This document shows positions 9,519-20,550 of a stretch of 64,000 nt of DNA, in pieces. Location of the stretch: positions 2,232,001 through 2,296,000 of the forward strand of contig PQWQ01000006.1 in the NCBI GenBank assembly GCA_002943765.1, written 5' to 3'. Source of the stretch: Psoroptes ovis. Its lineage: Eukaryota > Arthropoda > Arachnida > Sarcoptiformes > Psoroptidae. A program made the translations under genes and the position numbers. A model generated the notes under the pieces. The model searched no databases, was not told where the DNA came from, and saw only the letters and a program-made list of their open reading frames with translations. Position 1 is the stretch's first letter; the number at the start of each line of letters is the position of its first letter.

Positions 9519-12335
9519 GAAAAATCGGTTGAAAAATGTGCACAATTTATTCAATTCAATTCTACTCAAATCCAATCAATCAATCATTCATTATTTCTAT
9601 TTTGATATTTCTTGAAGATTAATGACTTTATTCCTATCTTTATAGCTCTCTGACAATCATTCTCATTCGATAACTATGATGATCTCGATTGGTTGAATTG
9701 AAATTTCGTGATCAAAAAACAAAACAAAATCTCGTTTTTCAATTTCAAATTATACTCGATTTAAAATTTTGAACTTTTCAAATCTCTAAATGAGGAGCAT
9801 AAACATTTGACAAAATTCAGCCATCACCGAAAAGATGGCGCATTTTGTATCGCTGATGTTTTTATTGCGATTATTGAGTTCTCTCCCAATCAATCTTCAG
9901 TCAAATTCAAGCCAAATCCATCCATTTATTCACCATCCATTCGACCTAATATCTTTGTCAATTCGGCATTTTCATAGTTCTTGAGAATTTGGGGTAACAA
10001 TAGAATCGTATTTGAGAATACTAATCACGTAATTCATTTAATTCATTTCCATTTTCATTCATTTTCATTCCATTCCATTTTTTTGGTTAAACAGAAATAA
10101 AAATTGGTAAAATTTTCATTCCAGACAAACACACGAAAGCTTTCAAGATCTTTTACAAAGAAAATGTATTTGAAACATTAATTCAATTTTGCCATGTAAG
10201 AAATACGATGAATAGATTCTCATATCTTAGTTATTTCTTTCCCAATTCGCTCCGAATTCCAAGTAGAAATCAGCTCTGGTTCATTCATATTATTATTATT
10301 ATTATCACTATCACATTCAATTCAATTAATCTAATTCCATTAATAATCAAAATTAGTGAATTAATATTAATAATATAAATACATTTCATAAATGTAATCA
10401 CATCTCTGTACTTAAGCAGCACACAAGCCCACACAAATGCCAGAGAAATTTCTCTTTGAAAGCCCTAAAAGCCTCGAAACTTGTTCCAACAGAATTTCCC
10501 GATTTTCGATTCAATAATTCTTCCATTGCTTATGATAATGAATGATTCTCATTTCCAATGATTTCCATTTCCAGCTTAAGAAATGTAATCATTTCCAAAT
10601 AATAATAATAATAATAATGCCAAGTAGTATTTGGAATGATTTATGTTTTGTAATGGAATTTTTCTCTTTGTCAAATTCCATTTTCCAACCATAGAAATGG
10701 TGAAAAAAGTTTCAAATTAAATTTCAAATTCCATTCAAACACTCGCCAGTTTTCCATTCATAAATTCATTCATATCCATTCAGTTGTGTTTGAATCGTTT
10801 GTTGCTGGCCATTGAAACGCTGGAATACACTTACACACACACTCAATTTCAATTCCAATTCCAATCATCATCATAGTGGAAATCTTTTCAATTTCGTAAG
10901 CTTTTTTTGGCTCCGAAATTTTTCCACTGTGTTTGCAAGTGTGTTTGTGCATGTATTTCCTGTGAGATTTGTTTGCTTCAAATACATTTCACAATTCATT
11001 TACAAAACTGAAACTTGAAATAATTGAAATAATTTATACTTGGAATTGGATTTTGTATTTGTGTTTGTGTGCGTGTGTTATAGTTAAGTTTTTCATTCAT
11101 AGCAACCCAAAGTTGCACGAAATTCAAGCATTTGAATCATTTGAAGCAAGGAATTTTTTTACGAGGCGAAACATTCTGAAATTGGATTTTTATTTAATTC
11201 CAAATGAACACTGAATAAAAAGTTTTCAATTTGAAAGTTGAAAGTAAATCAAATGAATCAAATATAGAAATGAAAACTGAATTAGAAAGGAAATTTGAAA
11301 AAAAATACGAAAAAGAAAATTGAAAATAAATCCAAATTTCAAGTACTTTGATACGAATAGAAATGTTTCTATGCACACGCATAGATTGAGAATCCAAAGA
11401 ATTTGAATTCTTTGGCATTTGAAAAATGTCTCTATTTATCTTTGTATAAGTATTATTATGCTTTTTCCAGAATCCATTATTTTAGATGCAGTCGAATTTA
11501 GTGAAATTTCATGTAATTTAAAATGAAAAATAAGCATCATCAGTGTAGAGAATTGGACAAAGAAGAAAATTCTTTCAGTTTTTTCTTGTTTAATTTCATT
11601 TGATTTGATATTGAAATATATATGGGATGTTTCACAATTCATATGTATTATTAATCCTTGCTTTATTTTTGCTTCATTTTTTTTTTGGATTCATGTTTGG
11701 ACATTGATGATGATTTAGATGATGTGATTAGTCTTCATTTTCACATTTTCCAATTTTCATTTTCTTCGAAAACATATATCTCTCTTGAGAACAGCGAAAA
11801 TAGCGTAGCAAAGAACAAAGAATAAGAAGAGTGAAAAATTCTTATGAAAATAAAGATTTCATTTATTTAAATTTATAATTTTAAATTATTTTTCTTCAAT
11901 TTCCTTTTTTTTTTGTTTATTTATTTATTTATTTATTCATAAATCTTTATTTTCTTTATTTTTTCGTCTCAATAAAACAATATTACAGAAAGAAAACGTG
12001 GAAGACAAACATATACAAGATATCAAACATTAGAATTGGAAAAAGAATTTCATTTCAATCGTTATCTAACTCGTAGACGACGAATTGAAATTGCACATTC
12101 ATTATGTCTGACTGAAAGACAAATAAAAATTTGGTTTCAAAATCGACGTATGAAATGGAAAAAAGAAAATAAAACAAAAATTGATCAACAAGGACAAGGG
12201 CAACAATCACAAGGATTACCACCATCAATGAATGATGGTGGACCATCTGGTACGAATTCTAACAATGCTAATAATATCGGTAATAATGGATCATGTTTAG
12301 ATATGAATCATTTGAATGTAGAGCATCGAATGTAA
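7818..12335 (+). CDS. Antp: Antennapedia Hox transcription factor, spliced join(7818..9183, 11989..12335), 570 aa
   Basis: This homeodomain transcription factor specifies segment identity and acts in the nucleus, with Exd/Pbx-type cofactors recruited by the hexapeptide (family knowledge). Seen in order: an N-terminal start MCDSMTPY that resembles the CESMTSY region of fly Antp; a long low-complexity region (about 30-440) rich in His, Gln, Asn, Ser and Pro; the Antp-typical block YPRFPPYDRL at 278-287; hexapeptide LYPWMRSQF at 447-455; homeodomain at 457-516 with helix-3 IWFQNRRMKWKKEN, so Gln50 and Asn51 are present; and a 54-aa Gly/Asn-rich tail. The RKRGRQ arm and KWKKENKTK end distinguish Antp from Scr, Ubx, ftz and Lox5. 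The start is the first ATG after an in-frame stop at 7782-7784, with A at -3. The stop is TAA 12333-12335. It is longer than fly Antp (about 380 aa), mainly through the low-complexity tracts. Splicing is inferred from GT/AG and the reading frame. Confidence 0.95.
9184..11988 (+). other. Antp: Antp intron between the hexapeptide and homeobox exons
   Basis: This is a 2805-bp phase-1 intron with a weak GTTCGT donor and a TTACAG acceptor. An intron at this hexapeptide-homeodomain junction is typical of Hox genes. It contains a 31-A run at 9486-9516 and small ATT/AAT microsatellites near 10290 and 10600. I see no coding exon inside; the short open frames at 10.8-11.6 kb look random and lack codon bias. 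Confidence 0.85.
9486..9516 (+). repeat. 31-base poly-A run in the Antp intron
   Basis: This is an uninterrupted A homopolymer within the intron, followed by a small ACCG-AAAAAT-CGGT hairpin. The length is likely to vary between individuals and assemblies. Confidence 0.85.
11989..12335 (+). CDS. Antp: Antp coding exon 2: homeobox and C-terminal tail
   Basis: The acceptor is AATATTACAG ending at 11988, preceded by a T-rich tract. The exon starts with AA, which completes Glu456, followed by the RKRGRQ arm of the homeodomain. All 60 homeodomain residues are here. Helix 3 contains WFQNRRMKW, with Gln50 and Asn51 contacting DNA in this family. Position 37 of the homeodomain is Ser (IAHSLCL) where most Antp proteins have Ala. 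After KENKTK the tail is IDQQGQGQQ followed by Ser/Gly/Asn-rich sequence ending in EHRM. The start is fixed by splicing phase, not by an ATG. Confidence 0.95.
11991..12170 (+). other. Antp: Homeobox (Antp-class, 60 codons)
   Basis: These 180 bases encode homeodomain residues 1-60, from RKRGRQ to KWKKEN. Tyr8, Arg5, Trp48, Phe49, Gln50, Asn51 and Arg53 are all present, so DNA binding should be intact. No second homeobox is seen elsewhere in the window on either strand. Confidence 0.96.
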
Positions 12336-13430
12336 CAAAAACAAAATTCAATCCATCAAACCAAATACAAACAAACAAATCTTAACAAATCTTACCAAAA
12401 CAAAACCAAAAAATAATTCAAAATCTCAGGTCAGGTAAACTCACACATGAAAAGCATCTCGATTAACACGTACATCACCACGTGTAAACATTGACCAGTA
12501 AATTTCAGCTCCAAAACAATATCCAAAACCAAATTCCACATTCAATTTCTCCTTCCCCTAAAAAACATTCATAGGTCAGTATCCTCACACCACCACCAAA
12601 TTGATCACATTCTCAAATTTTGGCATGCATTTCAAAATGTCACGAGATTCATTTGACAATTCAAACTGTAAAATATTCAATCTTAGACAACTCAAAAACA
12701 ATCTCTCGGTCAATCAATATTTCTATACAAAACCTTATCTCATTTGGGTCATCCAATTTTACTCGAGCGGTTTATTCTATCTATGAAATACTTATATGAT
12801 AATGATAATAATAATAATGATTATTGATGATGATAATGATACAAATATTCATAAATTCATTTCGATTCATAATTTGCATATAAATTTCACATATAAATAT
12901 GATCTTCGTGTAAATTTTTTTGATTCATGATTCAATTCTTTGAATATAAATTATGATAATTTCTTGGGTAGTTTTTCTCTCATAAAACTATCCATAACAC
13001 AATGCATGAACCAAATATCTCGAACATTATTCGTTTTCAATACACACAACATAAATTTTCTTTTGATTTTCAATTTTTTTTTCGGCCACGCATGCAAATG
13101 AACTGACTTGAGGCAATTTTCTTTCTTGCTCTTCTTCGAGCATAAAACACCACCACCAGCACACGAGAAAAAACGGTATTTTCTTATGATTTTCATTCAA
13201 AATTAAATGGAAAATTCCTTGACAATTTTATCTGTAAAATGTGCCACGAACCATGTTTAACCATTTTGAATTTTGATTCAATTTTTCCGATTTTTTTTCA
13301 CAAAAACACCAAGGCTAGTCTAAAATTAGAAACTAAGAATTAGATTTATGAGGTTAAAAATATCTATTTATATGATTATTTGAATTGAATTTTGGATGAA
13401 ATAAACAAAAAATAAATTCATTATTTTTGC
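12336..13430 (+). other. Antp: Candidate Antp 3' UTR
   Basis: This is about 1.1 kb of non-coding sequence from the stop codon to two close AATAAA signals. The first 270 bases are unusually A/C-rich for this window (repeated CAAAC and ACCA), then it returns to ordinary AT-rich sequence with GAT/AAT microsatellites near 12.8 kb. Donor-like CAG/GTAAAC at 12434 and AG/GTCAGT at 12573 could allow 3' UTR splicing. The extent is inferred only from the poly(A) signals. Confidence 0.4.
13400..13416 (+). terminator. Tandem AATAAA polyadenylation signals, candidate Antp 3' end
   Basis: AATAAA occurs at 13400-13405 and again at 13411-13416, followed by a T-rich stretch (TTATTTTTGCTTTTATT) that could serve as the downstream element. 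It is the first such pair after the stop codon. AATAAA is common by chance in DNA this AT-rich, so confidence is limited, and Hox genes often use several sites. Confidence 0.35.
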
Positions 13431-16400
13431 TTTTATTCACCTTTGGGTGAAATTTTCAAATTTTTAATTTGCTTTTCGACCATAAAACACACACATGTAA
13501 ACAAATGCATGAAATACACACACAAACGAAAATAATTGGTGCAATCTTATCTTCAAAATTGAATGAATCGATTGATAGACAAACACGATTTCCCTCATAA
13601 AATGGATGGAAGGGCAAAATTTATCTGAAATAGCTGGAACACCTTAAAGAAAATGAAATTCAAAGATGGACCATATTTGGCATATAAATGAATTTGAGCA
13701 TTTTTACGCTATTTATTGCCCTGAAAATTTATCGAAGCTGGTCAAAGTTCAATCAAATTTCAAAACATTTTAAAATTTTCAACAAATGAAAAATTGAAAT
13801 TTTCAGAACATATCAAAACCTATGGAAATTAATTCAATGTTTGTGTACGTGTGTGTTTGATGAATATCATCGATGAATTTCTTGGTTTCTTAATCGAAAA
13901 AAAATCACAAATATTTTCTCAATTTTGACCTCATTCATGTCAACTAAGAAAACTTTTTTCAACTTTGTCGACTACAAATCCATCCACAAAACAAAAAAAT
14001 GTCTAAATTCTCGATCGATCTAAATTCAAATTCAGCAAAAATTTCCAAATAATATCTGTAAGAAATTAGAAAAACAAACAGGAAATTAGAGAAGAAAAAT
14101 ATTAATTGAAATTTTGAAAATTTTTTCGTTCAAAGATTTTCTTTGTTTTATCATAATTATAATTACAATCCCTAAAAATTACAATCTTAAAAATTAAAAT
14201 CCTCATTATTATTATCATTATTATCATGCAAATTAATCATGTGTATTTGATAATGATCATCATCATGATGATAATAATGATGATAAATGTATGCAAATGT
14301 ATTATATAAAAATATCTTAAAGAATGCATCTATCGAATAAAATACACAAATAAATAAATTATACTTCTTGTCAAAATGATAAAATCGTGGTAAATTTTTT
14401 TTCTTCTTCATTCGTACATTCATTCATCCATTTTCTAAGATAATTTCCGTCATTTTATCATTATCATCATTATTATTTACATTATTATCTTATCATAATT
14501 ATCATCAATATCATTATCATTATTATTAATATTACATAATATGAATCATTTTTAAAAGTAAATAAAATTATTAATACAACAACAAATAACAATTATTACG
14601 ATTACAAAATTATTTGTAAAACACATTTCACACACAATTATTTACAAATTTACAAATGTTTTGACACACAAAACGACAACAAATACGAAACAATATTTCA
14701 TTTTTGAATCTTTGAATCAATTAATTTCTTAAGAAAAAAAACTTGATAACAAATTAATCAGAAAAAATTGTCGAAAATTCTTTTTTGACAATTTTTTTCA
14801 AACAAACTTGAAAAACTTACATTTGATTGACTTCACTTCTCATTAACATTCTAGATTCATTCTTTCATTCATACTGTCATACATTGACTATTTTTTTCTC
14901 GTATAAATTTTTAAATTACAAATTTCTTTTAATTCAGAAAATTACAACATCGAAAAAACATTGGAAAACATTATTATCATAACATATGCATAACATCATA
15001 TTCATTTCATTTTAATCATAATTTTAAACTAATTATAATTGTAATCATAATTTTAACAATTATTATTATTATCATTACAATTATATCATATGAAAATTAA
15101 TCAAATTTTTGATTTATAATAATAATAATAATTATATTGATAATAAATTAACGAATCTCATTCAAAATTTTTTTTTTTGAAAAATTTTTCATTTTTTCAA
15201 ATTTTAAAAATTTTTATCAATTTCTCCATTGAAATTCAAGGATATTCAAGCTGCCCAAATCGGTGAGTAGGCCATCATTATTTCATTATAATTAATGTTT
15301 GATTTTCTAATTTTGATTTAGAATTTTTTAAAACATTCATTCGATTTGATGATAGAGAAAAATCTTAGAAATGAATGAATGAATGAATAATGATAATTAT
15401 TGATTTGATTGAATTCATTATTGATCATTGTATATTATTATACGATTTGGAAATGATATTACATATTAATCCTTCATTATTATCAATTATTATATCATTT
15501 TTCTGGTATATGGCCATAAAATGCAAAATAATATATGCTTTGAAATAGCCTTTGAAAAAAATATTTGAAATATTAAATTTTCAAGGTAAGTCTTTGATTA
15601 TTGATTGTATCATTTGGCAAGCCACTCAGAAAAACACACATACACACAAATATTTTGATGTAATTCGAATTCCTGATTCACTAAATTCACTGAGATATTC
15701 AACGAATTCAAGAAAAACTTGAAGAAATTAAAACTTGATTTCATATTGATGATAATTTGCATTTGATTTCTTAAAGCTTTTTTAATTTGAAAAAGTTTGT
15801 ATGAAATGAATGTGATATTTTGTAATGATTTTAAGATATGATGAAAATGTTTATAGTTTGATATCTAAGATTACTAATTAGTTATTATTTCAATCGTTAA
15901 ATGATTGATTTGAATTTAAATTTTTTTTCCATTTACTTTATCAAAATTGATCATTCAAGATTTTGAATTAAGATGCATCGAATCTATAATTATTTTCAAA
16001 TCAATTCAACTTGATTCAGCTAAGGATTTTTTTTGTAATTTTATCAGATCGTAGAGTTTAATTTTTGTTTTTCTGTTTTTACTTGAAAATACCTGTTCAA
16101 TCGGTCAAACTGATCGATCGAGAAGTTTTTTACCAATTTCAATTGATTTCGAATAGATTTTCAATCATAGATTTCTCTGATCTACTACACATTACAGCAT
16201 GAAAATCATTAAGCAAATATTATAATGATGAATCCTTTGTAAAAAAGAAATTTCATTCACTATTCGGACATTTTCTGAAAAAAAAACTCCCAAAATACCT
16301 TTTCATGATCATCATTACATATCATTATTATTGCATATTATTATTACCATTAAATTATCTTTTTTCGATTCGAATTGAATTTCGAATATTCATTTTAATC

Positions 16401-19400
16401 CACTTGAAAATGGATATAACCAGTGAATGGATTGAAAAAAAGGAAAAAATTTAAATTTCATTTTAAATTATATCTGATTTTATCGAAGCGCAACATAACA
16501 CAAGTAAATACTAACAAAACACAAATGCTGATCGCTGCTCCTGATTGTAATTTATAATCTCTGTTTTGACCATCGATGATGATTAATGTACAAATGTACG
16601 AATAAAGCGAAAAGGTTTACTCTTTTTAACATTTTTAAAACTTTTTCCTCTTCAAATTACACAAATCTCGAAGAATTTGAATTACACATCATCATTTTGT
16701 TGATTATTTATTGTTGTTCGTGAAATAAAAAATCATGATCAATCATCATCATCACTGATGATGATGAATGTGACTATAAATGAATACGAGTTGAAAAATA
16801 TCGTTAAATGTATCAATCCATTTATTCATTTTTGAAAATCATTTGTGAAAATTCATTTAAGAAATTTATTTTTTTCTCAAAAGAAAAATTGTTTAATAGA
16901 ACATTGAATGGAACAATCATCATTTACCCGTGATACTTACGTAATATTGACCATTTTTGGTCACACACACAAACACATGCACATTTGACAATCGGTAGAA
17001 TGAGAATCCAACGATTGATGCTTAAATTACTTAGATCTGTGTGTCATTTGTGTAAAAATTGATTTATCATTTTTCTTAGTGTTTTCTTGGATTTCTTCTT
17101 CTTCAATTTCTTGAAATTATCTTTGATATTAATTTTATTTTCTTTTGTTCGTTCATAATTCCCATTATTTCTTCTAGTTAGAAAATATCCGATGAAAAAA
17201 CACCATTTGTCATTTTTCTACGAGTGGATAAATGACAATCATTATTCGGTGGTTTTTGCTCGCTCCATTCAGGATGCTTTGAGTATTGTTTGAAATGGTC
17301 ATTGTTTTCGATGATTTGTTTGTAAAAAATTGTAAGAAAATCTGATTATCCTCGAAGATGTTGGCGGAGATATCCTTGAAATCCATTTTCTTCTAAAGGA
17401 TACTTAGGATAATTTGACTGCCAAAAATTGAAGAAAACATGCAAAAAGGCTTTTCAATCGCTTAAAAAATTGTTGAACCGATGATTGAAGCAAATCATTT
17501 GTTATTCAATGATTCAAAAAATCTTCAACAGAAAAATTTCGGGAATATTTCTTTTCGGAAAAAAACAAAAAATATCGATTGATTTTCGAGTTTCATTTAT
17601 CGGAAGTATTTCTTCAAGCCAAAAATAAATAACAACCAAAAACAACACGAAAAATCGAAAATTCATTTTTTTCGGGAAATTTTCGGTTATTTTGTTTGAG
17701 AAATTTGCCATTATTTTTCATTTTTTCAGCCAAACAAAAACGATCGTGAACATTTCTCTTCTTGTTGTTGCCGTTGTTATCACTTTTTCTCTGGTCCTTT
17801 CTGTGTTAGGAACGAAGCATTCCAAATGTATCTTTGGCCCATTTGAAAGATCTGAAAATTGGAAAAAAAAACTGAAAAACAACAGCAATGATTCATACAT
17901 TTTTCATCATCATCATCATCATCGAATGAAACAAATGAATGAAAACAAGAACAAAAAAAACAAAATAAAAACTCATTAATTTCATTTAGCATCCTTCAAG
18001 AATTTAGGCCTGAAACACACACAAATACACAAAGAGAATCCATTTAGTACCAAAAAATAACGAGAAAATTTCTTCTTCATATTCCCATAGTTTGCCCTAA
18101 AGTTTCTCCGCAAGAGTTTTTCCCTTAGTTTCCCATAATTTTTTTTCTTTTCATTCACAGAGCTTCATATATTTACATCACACACACAATGTTTCGTATA
18201 TTCGCCTCGAAGAATAATATTTGCTTTATTTCGCCTCGATTATTGATCATCATCATCATTGTTTTGTTTCATTTTGTCGTTTCAAACATTTTCAAATGCA
18301 ATTTTCAATGCATTTTTCAATGCAATTTTGCTATCATTTTTGGTTGTTTTCTTGTCGTTTCTCGTTGTTTTGTTGTTGTTGTCGTTTCTTTTTGTTGTTT
18401 CTTTGAGAATTTCCAAGAATATGAATTATTTTTCGCCATTTTTCCTTAACATTTCTCTCTATAGTTTCTCTATGTTCATTTCAGGATCTCTTTTTGGGCC
18501 TCTTTGGGCCTCTGGATGCTTTGAATGCACCAAAATATCGACAGTTGTTTCATTCTATTTTCAACAGAATTTGAAATATTTGAAAGATATGGAAAATGTT
18601 TTTCTTTCATTTTTCCGAAATTATTCTCGAAAAAAATAATGGAAAATAACAAAAAATAATGAAAATATAACGGAATTATGAACTTTTCTGGAAACAAGTT
18701 TTTTCCGAAAAAATTTCTCAATTTTTCCATTTTTTCTCGTCGATTCTTTTGTTGTTTTTTCCATTCAATTTTTGTTCAATTTTCTTCTATGAAAACAAAT
18801 TTCATCTATTTTTCATCCAATTTTTTTCCATTCATTCAGAATTTTTCCATTCAGAATTTCCCCATTTCTTCGCTGTTGTTCTCGTTATTCTTGCACACAC
18901 AAAAGTTTTCACTATTCATTTCACATTCGTTCTCTCTCTTGTTTTTCATTCCAAATTTTCAAAATCGCTTTTTCTCTGCTTTGTTTAGTCTATTTTCTAT
19001 TTTGCGATTCTCTATTCAATTCTATGGTGTATTATCTTGAATTATGTGCCAAAATCATTATTTTTTCACATATTCTGTTTGCTTTGCAATAAAATTGTAT
19101 TGGATCTAATGTTATGTGAATACACAGGCGCCAAAAAATATTTCCAAACAATCCGAAATGTACCAAAGAATTAACAACGCGAAAAACTATATAGTCGTTT
19201 TCAGTTACCAGAATTTTGAACCTATAAAACGATTCTGGTGATTCCAATGATTCTGCCGATTCCAATGATGATGAAAAACCGGATGAAAATGCTTAGGCCC
19301 GATTCTGTATCGCTTGTTGTTATTATTGCTCCGATATGAGAATTGGAATTTCAATTCGAATAATTTGAAATCATTCAAAATTATTTGAAAATTTGAAATT

Positions 19401-20496
19401 CAAGTTTTTTTATTGACTCAAAATCCTTAAACGATGAATTGAATGACATGTTCAAACATATTAAAATTTGGAATCATTTGTTTGTTTTCAAATGTTTCAG
19501 ATCCTTTTGCAGGCCGTTGGTTTTGAGATTTTTCAATTGAGAATCAGCTCGATTACTAACAATCAATGGTCATAAAACCTTGTGTACCTTGTGTGCACCT
19601 TACATATGCTTCTGAGATGTCATTTACAATTTGGATATTTGATGGAAATCTTTTCTTATTTTGCATATTTGCTTATTGCTTTTCTTCATTAAATTACGAT
19701 TTAATTGACACACACAACTCGCACAGACATTTTTGAAACAATTCAAATTATTATTCAAAAATAACAATTATCATATGAACACACGCACACACAATGTGTC
19801 TGTAAACATTGTCACTATAATTACATAAATGTTTGTTCATTATTATATCATTTATCATTTGTGAAGAAAAACAAAACTCTAAAATTTTCTTAAAACAATT
19901 GTAACTATTCATTCAATCTATGACTATGATAATTTGTTACATTCTTTTTCTTTAAGAAAAACAAAATTCTGAAGGCCTACAATAACACGCCTGAAGGCTA
20001 ACAAACCCTTTCAAAAATGGCGAAAAAAAATCAAGGTTGTCGTTGATTCAAATCATTGATTCTTGAGATCATTTTAAAACTTTCTTAAATTTCCAAACAA
20101 TATCAAAGGGGAAAATACAAGCATATTCAACCGAAACACCATGAATACAAATCTTTGGAAAATGTATTCAATGTTTTGGTGTGTGATTGCCATTACCATC
20201 ACCATCACCATTATCATCATTATGATGATAATCATTAAAATACAAAAAACTCTTTTGAATATCGAAACTTTGTGTTTATGTTTTGAAATATGAAAAAATC
20301 ATCATAGAAAAACAATGGCTAACAATCATTAAATTTGATGGTAGTTGGTGGTGATGGTGATGGCGGTGATAGATTCATATGGATACTCAAATAAATAAAC
20401 AAATGAATACACATAAACGCACACACACAAGTTGCATTATTCAACCGAAACAAAATAAAACAAAGATACAAACACAATAATCATCATTTACAATTG
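13431..20496. other. Downstream non-coding desert, part 1
   Basis: No gene is recognised on either strand. The sequence is AT-rich with many ATC/GAT and TTA microsatellites (14.2-14.6 kb, 15.0-15.1 kb, 16.7 kb). Phe/Ser-rich open frames of 60-126 codons at 17.5-19.0 kb come from T-rich sequence and have no family motif. Nested inverted repeats occur at about 17346-17416. Confidence 0.6.
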
Positions 20497-20550
20497 TTAC
20501 TTTAGATTGTAATGTAATGCATTGTTACATTACATTACAATCAAAAGTAA
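20497..20550. repeat. Hairpin: 23-bp inverted repeat with 8-base loop
   Basis: Left arm 20497-20519 (TTACTTTAGATTGTAATG...) pairs with right arm 20528-20550 (...TTACAATCAAAAGTAA) with one mismatch; the loop is 20520-20527. The whole is too short for a standard pre-miRNA unless flanking bases pair. It could be a tiny foldback element or a structured RNA. No target duplication is obvious. Confidence 0.75.

Noticed and set aside
18189..19040. Overlapping Phe/Ser-rich + frames up to 126 codons
   Set aside because: They arise from T-rich sequence, overlap in several frames and contain no domain; hydrophobicity is compositional.
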